Assembly: GCA_017500845.1 (NCBI GenBank)
Contig: JAFVXY010000019.1
Coordinates: forward strand, 1 to 54,818
Direction: 5' to 3'
Source of the DNA: Clostridia bacterium
GTDB lineage: Bacteria > Bacillota > Clostridia > Christensenellales > Pumilibacteraceae
DNA length: 54,818 nt
A program made the position numbers and the translations under genes. The notes under the pieces are model-generated. The model saw only the letters and a list, made by a program, of their open reading frames with translations. It had not been told where the DNA came from and ran no database searches. Below, piece after piece: positions 42,440 through 50,302 of the stretch; positions within the stretch are counted from its first letter, which is position 1; every line of letters begins with the position of its first letter.

Positions 42440-43175
42440 ATATGTTCACCTCATCCGACACTCGCAATGCTCGTGCCACCTTCCCAAAAGGGGAAAGGTG
42501 AGTGGTGGGCTTTGTTGCAGCGCGGTATTGCCTGCCCCCACTGTCATCCTAGAGCGAAGCGAAGGATCTAGTGGGGCCTGCGAAGTTAAGAAACGGGGGC
42601 CCACGATATCGGATGCTACGCATCGCCCTACGGGTTCGACTTCGCTTTAGTCATGATACGTGGAAGAAAAAAGGATTAGTAGATGCGCAACAACAGTATA
42701 TTTACATAATAAACCTTAATTGCGCCCATAATCAATCTATGATCGTACTTTTTTTATGCGCTAAAAAAGTACGCAAAAAAAGCGCCGGGACAAAAATAGG
42801 GCTCCCGCAAAAAGCTTGACTTTTTGTGGGAAGAGGAGCAACCGACCAAAAATGCAAGCCTTTGCTTTTTAGCAAAGGCGGCAAAAGAGGGAGAGTTGCG
42901 ACGAGGATGTGTCCCGGACCCCGCAACGCGTTTTCGCCTATGGCGAAAAAAATAAGGTTGGGGGAGAGCATAAATCAAACATGTTTCTGCGCAACAACAG
43001 TATATTCAACAGGATACGCCCGCCGCGCCCAAAAACAGGCGCTGTTTGTTGCAGCGCGGAATTGGTTTTTTAGCGTAATAAGCACAATCGCGCCCAAGAG
43101 CAACCACAGCTTCTGCGCAAGGAAAGTACATTTAGCAGACCCACGCCCGCCGCGCCCAAAAACAGGCTGCGCCTG
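42440..43175. repeat. Large dispersed repeat array including long repeat copy 3
   Basis: Contains TCATCCGACACTCGCAATGC...CTTCCC (42450-42503), the CCCCACTGTCATCCTAGAGC element (42535-42577) and a full long repeat (about 42745-42985). Three GCGCAA/GCCGCGCCCAA-type repeats with hairpins CAGGC/GCCTG run up to 43175. The final hairpin ends at the -35 box of the next promoter. No real gene lies between 42422 and 43244. Confidence 0.8.
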
Positions 43176-43176
43176 C

Positions 43177-43205
43177 TTGACAAAAGAGCGTAAAAATTGT
43201 ATTAT
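43177..43205 (+). promoter_or_regulatory. Promoter of the Na/Pi symporter operon
   Basis: TTGACA (43177-43182), a 17-bp spacer and TATTAT (43200-43205). The -35 box directly adjoins the last mini-hairpin of the repeat array. Confidence 0.75.
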
Positions 43206-43244
43206 GATAAGCGAGGAAGTTTACGAAAGAGGGAGCAAAAAGCG

Positions 43245-44909
43245 ATGTCGGTATTTATGAGCATACTAAAATTGCTGGCGGGCGTAGGCGTGTTTTTGGC
43301 AGGCATGCGCTTTATGAGCGAGGGCTTACAGCAAAGCGCAGGCGGCGGCGTAAAGCAGATGTTTGCAAAGTTCAGCGACAAGCGTCTTGTCGGTTATGGC
43401 ATAGGCACGGGCGTAACGGCGATTATTCAGTCGTCGGATGCGACCACCGTTATGACGATGGGACTTGTCAACGCAGGAATAATGAAGCTTCGTCAGGCCA
43501 CATCGGTGGTTTTGGGCGCAAAGCTGGGTACGACCATAACGGGCGTAATCGTTGCGCTGTCGGCGTTCAGTACGGGCGGCTTTAGCTTTAACACCTTTTT
43601 TGCGGCAGTAAGCGCAGTGGGTGTTGGCATGATCGTCTTTACCAAAAAGGACAAGATTAACCGTATCGGCCGCATACTTATGGGCTTTGGCTTTATCTTC
43701 GTTGGGCTTATAATGATGTGCGAGTCTATGGTGACCGACGAAATTAACGGCTTCTTCGTGGGGCTGTTTACGGCAATACGTAACCCCATTTTGTTGCTTT
43801 TGATGTCGTTTTTGTTCACGGGACTTATTCAGTCGTCCAGCGCGGCAACGGGTATCTATATCGCTCTTGTGGGCGCGGGAACGATGACCACCTTTCAGGC
43901 TCTTTTCCTCGTTATGGGCGCAAACGTGGGCACGTGCGTAACCGCAATTTGGGCGGCAATCGGAGCAAGCGCGGATACAAAGAGGGTTGCGTTTTTGCAC
44001 ATAACGACTGCGGCGTTCGGCGCACTTGTTTTCAGCATTTTGCTTACGTTTTTCGGAAAGCAGGCATCGGCATTTTTGGATAGCGCCATCAGCCTGCCCG
44101 AGTGGCGGATTGCCTTGTTCAACGTCGTATTCAATCTTACCTACACGCTTTTGCTGTTGCCGTTCGTTGGAAAATTAGAGCAGCTTGCAAGGCTCTGCAT
44201 AAAGGACACGTCCAAAAAAGAGCAGCCCGTGGTAACGTTTATCGACGATCGTATGCTCGAAACTCCGTCAATCGCGGTGGCGCAGGTTCAAAAGGAAATC
44301 CTCAGAATGGCTAACCTATCTAAGGCAAATCTCAGCATTGCAATCAAGGCGCTTGGCGGCGACATGAGTCAGCGCGACACACTTATTGACAACGAGCAAA
44401 CGATAAATACGCTCAACCGAGAGATTGCATCATTCCTTATAAAAATTTCCACGCACGGTAGTATTACCGCCGTGGACGAAAAGCTGGTTGGCTCGCTTCA
44501 CCACGTTATCAGCGACATCGAGCGCATAGGCGACCACGCGCGCAACTTCGTCGAATTTGCTGACGAGCTAAATAGGCAAGGCTGTGCCTTTTCGGCAGAC
44601 GCGCAGGCAGAGCTTGCCGTTATGTACGGCAGGGTTAGCGAAATGTTCGACCTTGGTCTTGGCGTTATCGAGAGCCGCGACAGGTCGGGACTAAAGAAAC
44701 TTGCCGCCCTCGAGGACGAGGTGGACGCACTAAAAAGGGTTTATGGCGAGCATCACATCAAAAGATTGCACGAGGGCGTATGCACCATCGAGAGTGGAAT
44801 GTATTACTACGACGTAATAACCGAGCTCGAGCGCATCGCAGACCATATTATAAATATTGCATTCAGTGTCGATAGTCCTACCGGCACGATAGCGGCGGTG
44901 ATAGAATGA
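43245..44909 (+). CDS. Na+/phosphate symporter family protein with PhoU-like domain
   Basis: 554 residues from the ATG at 43245 (GAGGGAG upstream). The N-terminal half is a Na/Pi cotransporter with two inverted QSS-containing repeats: GTGVTAIIQSSDATTVMTMGLV and FLFTGLIQSSSAATGIYIALV. The C-terminal 200 residues form a PhoU-like helical domain (HHVISDIERIGDHARNFVEFADE, ITELERIADHIINIA). It probably imports phosphate with sodium. The stop overlaps the PHP gene (ATGA). Confidence 0.93.
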   Translation: MSVFMSILKLLAGVGVFLAGMRFMSEGLQQSAGGGVKQMFAKFSDKRLVGYGIGTGVTAIIQSSDATTVMTMGLVNAGIMKLRQATSVVLGAKLGTTITGVIVALSAFSTGGFSFNTFFAAVSAVGVGMIVFTKKDKINRIGRILMGFGFIFVGLIMMCESMVTDEINGFFVGLFTAIRNPILLLLMSFLFTGLIQSSSAATGIYIALVGAGTMTTFQALFLVMGANVGTCVTAIWAAIGASADTKRVAFLHITTAAFGALVFSILLTFFGKQASAFLDSAISLPEWRIALFNVVFNLTYTLLLLPFVGKLEQLARLCIKDTSKKEQPVVTFIDDRMLETPSIAVAQVQKEILRMANLSKANLSIAIKALGGDMSQRDTLIDNEQTINTLNREIASFLIKISTHGSITAVDEKLVGSLHHVISDIERIGDHARNFVEFADELNRQGCAFSADAQAELAVMYGRVSEMFDLGLGVIESRDRSGLKKLAALEDEVDALKRVYGEHHIKRLHEGVCTIESGMYYYDVITELERIADHIINIAFSVDSPTGTIAAVIE

Positions 44910-45574
44910 AAATAGATTTACACGTACATTCGGGATTTTCGGTTTGCGCTTCTACTAATTATAAGGAAGCGGTTGACGCCTTTGCCGAGCAAAATATGCA
45001 CTTTGTTTTGTGCAACCATTATACGGCGTGCTACACGAGGCCTTACGGCGGAGAGTACTCCGTGGACGAGTATCCCGTTCGCTTTGTCGAGGAATACCAA
45101 AGGGCGGCAGAGTACGGAAAACAAAAGGGCGTAAGGGTGTTTTTTGGTATCGAGGTGGGAATAGTTCTGCCCGACTGCCCGTACGCCGAGTTCCTTATTT
45201 ACGGCGCAACGCCTAAGATGCTGCTGGACTGCCCAAGGCTGTACGACCTTGGACAAAGGGAGCTGTACGATTGGTGCAAGGCAAACGACCTTATGCTTGT
45301 GCAGGCTCATCCGTACCGCAAGGAGCAGGGACACTTTCCGCACGATATGACGCTTGTGGACGGGGTGGAAATCAACTGCCACTTCCGCTTTTTACGCGAG
45401 GAAGAACGGGTGCGTAAGCTTGCCGCCGAAAACAATCTGCTTATCACCTGCGGCAGTGATTATCACCGCTTGGGTCAGCAGGGTGCGGGCGGCATAATTT
45501 GCGAGGACGTGCAAACCGAGCAGGAGCTTAAAAATGTTCTTATGAGCAATAATTTTGAGGTATTTATAAGGTAG
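44906..45574 (+). CDS. PHP-domain metal-dependent phosphoesterase
   Basis: 222 residues. The opening KIDLHVHSGFS is the HxH metal motif of PHP phosphoesterases. Further ligands are in LCNHYTACYT, FFGIEVGIV, VQAHPYRKEQGH and CGSDYHRLGQ. The substrate could be histidinol phosphate-like or a nucleotide; it cannot be told. It overlaps the symporter gene by 4 bp and precedes the acyltransferase gene by 1 bp. Confidence 0.88.
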   Translation: MKIDLHVHSGFSVCASTNYKEAVDAFAEQNMHFVLCNHYTACYTRPYGGEYSVDEYPVRFVEEYQRAAEYGKQKGVRVFFGIEVGIVLPDCPYAEFLIYGATPKMLLDCPRLYDLGQRELYDWCKANDLMLVQAHPYRKEQGHFPHDMTLVDGVEINCHFRFLREEERVRKLAAENNLLITCGSDYHRLGQQGAGGIICEDVQTEQELKNVLMSNNFEVFIR

Positions 45575-45575
45575 C

Positions 45576-46505
45576 ATGGAAGAAACGTTACAAGAAAACA
45601 ATATAGAGGCAGTGCAAAAAGAGGTCGTGCAAAAAAGACGTTTTTGGGAGCTTGATTTTGTGCGCGGACTGTGTGTTATACTTATGGTTCTCGATCACTT
45701 TTTGTATTCCGTTATGGACGTTATGCCCATGGTGGACGCCATGCTGGGTAAAACCGTATGGGTTAGCGCAAGCGCGTGGGTGTTAGACCACTACTGGTAC
45801 AACAAGCTTAGAATAACGGTAAGATTTTTCGTGCTTGGCGCATTCTTTACGCTGTGCGGAATCAGCTGTACCTTTTCGCGCTCTAACCTCAAGCGCGGAA
45901 GCACCTGCTTTTTGGTGGGCTGTGGTATAACCTTTGTTACCGTGCTTATCGACCGCATTTTCGACATGGGACTGTCTATCTATTTTGGCGTGCTTCATAT
46001 GCTTGGACTGTCCATGCTCGTATATGGCTTGCTTCAAAAGTGCGGTGACGTAATCGCAAAAATCGGAAAAAAAGATAAAACCAAAAAAATCACGAGGGCG
46101 ATAGGCGACTATCTTGCGCCTGCGGTCGGGCTTGTGCTTATTATCGTTTATTTTGCGTGTTGGTATAGCGGAATTGACGGCGACTCGTTTGCAACAAACG
46201 TTTCGCCCGAAAGCAAAACCGCATCTATGCTTGCTTCGCTGTTTGTTAATGTCAAGCCGCAGCTTTACGGCTACATTGTGGGCGGCGCGGACTATTGGCC
46301 GCTGTTGCCGTGGGCGGCATTCGTTTTGCTTGGCGGCGCGATAGGGGTGGCGCTGTATCGCTCTAAGGCAAAGAATTACCTTGCACCTCTTGACGGCAAG
46401 TGGAACAAGCCTGTTTGCTTCGTAGGCAGACACGCATTGTTTATTTACGTTGCGCATCAGGTTGCGGTCGTAGCAATTTTGTTTCTGCTGACGTTGATTT
46501 TATAA
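45576..46505 (+). CDS. Membrane acyltransferase, HGSNAT/DUF1624-like
   Basis: 309 residues with about eight transmembrane helices. The opening FWELDFVRGLCVILMVLDHFLYSV is the E-x-D-x-x-R-G motif of the heparan-alpha-glucosaminide N-acetyltransferase-like family. Its members move acyl groups across or at the membrane. The C-terminal helices (FVGRHALFIYVAHQVAVVAIL) fit the family. The N-terminal 20 residues are charged. It is tightly linked to the PHP gene. Confidence 0.85.
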   Translation: MEETLQENNIEAVQKEVVQKRRFWELDFVRGLCVILMVLDHFLYSVMDVMPMVDAMLGKTVWVSASAWVLDHYWYNKLRITVRFFVLGAFFTLCGISCTFSRSNLKRGSTCFLVGCGITFVTVLIDRIFDMGLSIYFGVLHMLGLSMLVYGLLQKCGDVIAKIGKKDKTKKITRAIGDYLAPAVGLVLIIVYFACWYSGIDGDSFATNVSPESKTASMLASLFVNVKPQLYGYIVGGADYWPLLPWAAFVLLGGAIGVALYRSKAKNYLAPLDGKWNKPVCFVGRHALFIYVAHQVAVVAILFLLTLIL

Positions 46506-46546
46506 AAATATAAAGCGGCTTATTGCTTGCTTATTAAGGAGAAAAG

Positions 46547-48094
46547 ATGACACTTTACGAGAGCTTCGAGCAGTGTGCCAAAAGGAATCCGCAAAAAACA
46601 GCGATGGTTTTTTACGGCGGCAAAATAACGTTTGGCAGGTTGCTTTCGCTTGTAAACAGGGCGGCAAAAGGGCTTAGCAGGTACGTAAAAAAGGATGACG
46701 TAGTTACACTTTGCGTACCAAACAGCCCAAGCGCGGCAATAGCCCTTTACGCCGTAAACAAAATAGGCGGCATTGTAAATCTCGTTCATCCGCTTATAAA
46801 AAAGGACAGCCTTATTGCTTGTATGCAAAAGGTGGATAGTCGCCTTCTTATTGCCTACGACCAGTTTGACGGTAAAAACGATATGCCGTGCAAAACGCTG
46901 GTGTCGGACTCCAGCTTTTTTATGAGCTTTTTTGCAAGGCTGTACTATCGCCGCGCATTTGCCAAGAAAATCGGCGGTTGGGATAAAAGCCTTACCTTCG
47001 AAAAGCTTTTTGCTTGCGACGAGCTTGACGGCTTTACCGCTCCTTCTTATGCCGCGGTGTATCTGCCAAGCGGCGGAACGACGGGCGAGCCTAAGGTTAT
47101 TATGCATTCGGACAGGGTGTTCAACGAGCTGTGCGATCATATTGACTTCTTTTTGGCGGATTCTCCCGACAAATATCAATCAATGTACTCGGTGCTTCCC
47201 ATCTTCCACGGCTTTGGGCTGTGTATGAATTTGCACATGTGCATGACCAAGGGAATCACAAGCGTGCTTACCCTAAAATTCAGCGCAAAGGCGATGGCTA
47301 AGGCTATTCAAAAAAACCGAATAAATATTCTTACCGGCGTGCCCACTATGTTCAACAAGCTGCTTGCTTGCAAGGAGTTTTTGCGTGCAGACCTTAGCAG
47401 CATCAAGGACTGCTTCGTGGGCGGCGATTCTGCGCCTGATGAGCTGATAAAGCGGTTCAACGAGGCACTTGCTAAGGGTGGCAGTAAGGCTAAGCTTCAC
47501 GTAGGGTACGGCCTTACCGAAACGGTCACCGTTTGTGCCGTTACTACCGCCCGATACGAGCGTGACGGTAGCGCGGGTTACCCCCTGCCCGGTACAAAAT
47601 TCTGCATAACGGATGGGCAAAAAATGCTCCCCGCGGGCGAGGCAGGCGAGCTTTGTATCCAGTCGCCCCTGCTTATGCTCGGCTATTACGGTACGGATGA
47701 AACACCCATAAAAGACCTTTGCGGACAGCCGTGGCTGTTTACGGGTGACGTTTGCTATCTTGACGAGGACGGCTATTTGTTCTTTAAGCAACGCGCCAAA
47801 AATATGATTAAGGTCAGCGGCGTACCCGTCTTTCCGTCCGAAATCGAGGGCGTCGTTACCAAAATCGCAGGCGTAAAAAACGCGGCGGCTATCGGCGTGC
47901 CCGACGCTGTGCGCGGCGAGGCGGTTAAGCTGTTCGTCGAGAGCGACGGAAGGGTGGCTGAGGCAGAGCTGGAAGCAAAAATCAAGGCAGCGTGTGCGCA
48001 AAAGCTGCTCACCTACGCTCAGCCGCAAGCAATAGAGTTTTGCGCCCTGCCCCTTAACGCCATCGGCAAGGTGGATAGAAAGAAGCTTAGGTAA
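46547..48094 (+). CDS. AMP-binding (acyl-CoA synthetase-like) ligase
   Basis: 515 residues of the ANL superfamily. The P-loop-like motif is YLPSGGTTGEPKVIMHS; HVGYGLTETVTVCA, WLFTGDVCYLDEDGYLFF, KQRAKNMIKVSG and the C-terminal catalytic lysine (NAIGKVDRKKL) are all present. It activates a carboxylic acid as acyl-AMP, then transfers it to CoA or a carrier. AAGGAG precedes the ATG. It is the last gene of the symporter-PHP-acyltransferase run, so it might supply the acyltransferase. Confidence 0.93.
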   Translation: MTLYESFEQCAKRNPQKTAMVFYGGKITFGRLLSLVNRAAKGLSRYVKKDDVVTLCVPNSPSAAIALYAVNKIGGIVNLVHPLIKKDSLIACMQKVDSRLLIAYDQFDGKNDMPCKTLVSDSSFFMSFFARLYYRRAFAKKIGGWDKSLTFEKLFACDELDGFTAPSYAAVYLPSGGTTGEPKVIMHSDRVFNELCDHIDFFLADSPDKYQSMYSVLPIFHGFGLCMNLHMCMTKGITSVLTLKFSAKAMAKAIQKNRINILTGVPTMFNKLLACKEFLRADLSSIKDCFVGGDSAPDELIKRFNEALAKGGSKAKLHVGYGLTETVTVCAVTTARYERDGSAGYPLPGTKFCITDGQKMLPAGEAGELCIQSPLLMLGYYGTDETPIKDLCGQPWLFTGDVCYLDEDGYLFFKQRAKNMIKVSGVPVFPSEIEGVVTKIAGVKNAAAIGVPDAVRGEAVKLFVESDGRVAEAELEAKIKAACAQKLLTYAQPQAIEFCALPLNAIGKVDRKKLR

Positions 48095-48146
48095 AAATCA
48101 AGGGATAAAAGTAGCGAAAGGGGTTGCAAAAAAGGTTTAGGATTTT

Positions 48147-48449
48147 ATGAATTTTATAGAAATTAACAAACAATTTATGAAATTACATAAAGAAAGGTTT
48201 GGAATAATTGATATAAAAGAAGCGGATTTTATTCCAACCTTGGATAATGTTCTGATTTGTTTTGTTGTAAAGACAGAAAAACAAAAGACAACGTTTTTGA
48301 GTGGTCGCTATTATGATTGCTGTGATTGTTATATAAGCTTCGTTAGCAGGTTTATTGAATATAAAGATTTCAAATACGAATTCATGGTGGTATCAAAAGA
48401 AGAAGTTAAAAAGAAATATGACGGTAATTATTACTACGCAATGCATTAG
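48147..48449 (+). CDS. Small hypothetical protein, AT-rich
   Basis: 100 residues (MNFIEINKQFMKLHKERFG...), with VKTEKQKTTFLSGRYYDCCDCYISFV in the middle. Base composition is distinctly AT-richer than the flanking operons. No family is recognised. The following gene belongs to an immunity-like family, so this may be part of a small acquired pair. Confidence 0.55.
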   Translation: MNFIEINKQFMKLHKERFGIIDIKEADFIPTLDNVLICFVVKTEKQKTTFLSGRYYDCCDCYISFVSRFIEYKDFKYEFMVVSKEEVKKKYDGNYYYAMH

Positions 48450-48478
48450 ACGACTTGTTTAATAAGGTAGGAGAAGCT

Positions 48479-48943
48479 ATGGATAAAAAAGAACTGAGAA
48501 AAATTACTAAAAAAGTATATGAAGAATACGGTTTTGAAAAGAAAGGGAAATATTATTATTTAGACTTAGAGGACGTGTATATATGTTCCGGTTTTTCGTC
48601 AATGCATGGAATCACATACTTAGCTTATAATTTCAGTATAAAGGCTGTACATTCAGAAGATGAAAGAGAGCTTAATAATATGTTTGACGGATACGATAGC
48701 TTTGAAGTGCAAATGGTTTTTGATAGAAGCGCAGAAAGTTATGCACAAGTAGGGATTCGTTGTGAAATGTGGGACGAAGAAAAATATGCAAAAAAATTAG
48801 AAGAACTGTTACATTATTATTTTGATCCTTATAAAAAAGATGCCATAAATCATATTATAAGAAGTTTTAAGGAAATTGGATTTGTGCATAAAGATGAGAT
48901 AATAGTTCTTAAAATAAAAGCAAAACAGTATTTGGGATTATAA
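48479..48943 (+). CDS. DUF4304-like small protein
   Basis: 154 residues from the ATG at 48479 after GGAGAAG. The opening KKVYEEYGFEKKGKYYYLDLEDVYICSGFSS follows the DUF4304-type pattern (GFxKKGxxYY, then a beta strand). It is AT-rich. It resembles in type the C-terminal domain of the 32920 gene. It is probably an orphan immunity-like gene; the assignment is tentative. Confidence 0.55.
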   Translation: MDKKELRKITKKVYEEYGFEKKGKYYYLDLEDVYICSGFSSMHGITYLAYNFSIKAVHSEDERELNNMFDGYDSFEVQMVFDRSAESYAQVGIRCEMWDEEKYAKKLEELLHYYFDPYKKDAINHIIRSFKEIGFVHKDEIIVLKIKAKQYLGL

Positions 48944-48954
48944 TTTAGAGAAAA

Positions 48955-49030
48955 AAGCTCGCCGCGGAAATGGTTTATTTAGCGTAATAAGCACAATCGT
49001 GTCCAAGAGCAATCTTCGATTGTTGCGGCG
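48955..49030. repeat. Single dispersed repeat copy
   Basis: CTCGCCGCGGAAATGG, TTTAGCGTAATAAGCACAATCG, then mini-hairpin CAATCTTCGATTG and a closing GCGGCGG. The outer CCGC/GCGG ends can pair. Confidence 0.6.
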
Positions 49031-49074
49031 GATAGAAAAAACCGAGATCGCGATTGGAAATTTTTCTTGTAACC

Positions 49075-49185
49075 CCGTCAAATTGCTTGCATTAGGGCGA
49101 TGGGGTGTGTTATAATCTGCTATGCTACGAGTAGTAGCAATCCTTACTCCCTTAGGGGAGTCACGAGACCAAAAGGAGGTGGAAT
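49075..49185 (+). promoter_or_regulatory. Promoter and hairpin leader of rpsF-ssb-rpsR
   Basis: TTGCAT and TATAAT (about 49112-49117) form a promoter with an 18-bp spacer. The leader has hairpins GCTAC/GTAGC and ACTCCC-TTA-GGGGAGT, followed by CAC and AGGAGGTGG. This is where an S6:S18 autoregulatory leader would lie, but I cannot confirm the motif. Confidence 0.45.
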
Positions 49186-49470
49186 ATGAAGAAGTATGAA
49201 GTTCTGTATATTCTAGCCGCAAATCTTGACGAGGCCGCAAAAGAGGCGTATATCGCAAGATTCGAAAACCTTGTAAAGGAGGCAGGTGGCGAAGCAACCG
49301 TTAATAAATGGGGCGTTCGCAAGCTTGCATATCCGGTAAACTACAAGCACGAAGGCTATTATGTACTTATGGATTTCACGGCTAATGCCGATCTTCCGCT
49401 TGAAATCGAGCGTCAGATGCGCATTGCTAAGGACGAAATCCTTCGCTTTATGATAATAGTTAAAGAGTAA
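49186..49470 (+). CDS. rpsF: 30S ribosomal protein S6
   Basis: 94 residues. S6 binds 16S rRNA as a heterodimer with S18. Typical motifs: MKKYEVLYILAANLDE, NKWGVRKLAYPVNYKHEGYYVLMDF and DEILRFMIIV. AAGGAGGTGG precedes the ATG. It is the first gene of the conserved rpsF-ssb-rpsR operon. Confidence 0.96.
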   Translation: MKKYEVLYILAANLDEAAKEAYIARFENLVKEAGGEATVNKWGVRKLAYPVNYKHEGYYVLMDFTANADLPLEIERQMRIAKDEILRFMIIVKE

Positions 49471-49488
49471 TTACAAAAGAGGTGAGTC

Positions 49489-49911
49489 ATGAATAAGTGC
49501 ATTTTGGTGGGTAATCTTACCCGCGATCCCGAGCATTCCACAACGGCAAACGGTATTTCGGTTTGCAGATTTTCGATAGCGGTTAATCGCAGCTATACAA
49601 GCAGTAACGGCGAGCGAGAGGCTGACTTTATAAACATCGTTACCTGGCGCGGCCTTGCCGACAACTGCGGCAAGTTCTTGTTCAAGGGCAGCAAGGTTGC
49701 GGTATGCGGCGCAATTCAGACTCGCAATTACGAGGACAGGGACGGCAACAAGAGGTACGCTACCGAGGTTGTTGCCGACGACGTAGAATTCCTTTCCCCG
49801 AGGGGTGAGGGCGGTGCTGCTCCCGCAAGAGAGTCTGCTCCTGCCGCAAGGCAAAGCAAGCAGGTGCTCGAGCTTGAGCCCATCGACGACCCCGACCAGC
49901 TGCCGTTCTGA
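49489..49911 (+). CDS. ssb: Single-stranded DNA-binding protein
   Basis: 140 residues. The OB fold begins MNKCILVGNLTRDPEHSTT and includes FSIAVNR, FINIVTWRGLADNCGKFLFKGSKVAVCG. A short acidic tail ends PDQLPF, the standard partner-binding tip. The linker is shorter than in many Firmicute SSBs. It lies between rpsF and rpsR as usual. Confidence 0.96.
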   Translation: MNKCILVGNLTRDPEHSTTANGISVCRFSIAVNRSYTSSNGEREADFINIVTWRGLADNCGKFLFKGSKVAVCGAIQTRNYEDRDGNKRYATEVVADDVEFLSPRGEGGAAPARESAPAARQSKQVLELEPIDDPDQLPF

Positions 49912-49966
49912 TTTCGGCGTAAGGCAGTAGGTAATTTTCGCCAAATATAATAAGGAGAATACCGTA

Positions 49967-50236
49967 ATGGATAAGAAGATGCCTAAAGTAGGCGAAGGTG
50001 ACGATAAGATCAAAAAGGCAAAGCGCGTCCAGAAGAAAAAGGTTTGCCAGTTTTGCGTAGATAAGGCTGAGCAAATCGACTACAAGGACGTAACCAAGCT
50101 TCGCCGCTACATCACAGAGAAGGGCAAAATCATTCCCCGCCGCATTTCCGGCGTTTGCGCTATGCACCAAAGAGGCTTGACCACGGCTATTAAGCGCGCA
50201 AGATATATGGTTCTTTTGCCGTTCAAAGCAGAGTAA
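49967..50236 (+). CDS. rpsR: 30S ribosomal protein S18, zinc-ribbon type
   Basis: 89 residues. Typical phrases: [46 protein letters not shown]. The C-x2-C...C-x2-H arrangement marks the zinc-binding (C+) form of S18. It is the last gene of the rpsF operon; a terminator follows. Confidence 0.96.
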   Translation: MDKKMPKVGEGDDKIKKAKRVQKKKVCQFCVDKAEQIDYKDVTKLRRYITEKGKIIPRRISGVCAMHQRGLTTAIKRARYMVLLPFKAE

Positions 50237-50254
50237 AAGTAATACAAAACACTA

Positions 50255-50288
50255 AAAAGGCAGAAATGGGTAAAAATTTCTGCCTTTT
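50255..50288 (+). terminator. Terminator of the rpsF operon
   Basis: AAAAGGCAGAAAT and ATTTCTGCCTTTT form a perfect 13-bp stem with an 8-base loop. It ends about 15 bp before the next ATG. Confidence 0.85.
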
Positions 50289-50302
50289 GTTTGGGAGGAG
50301 CA

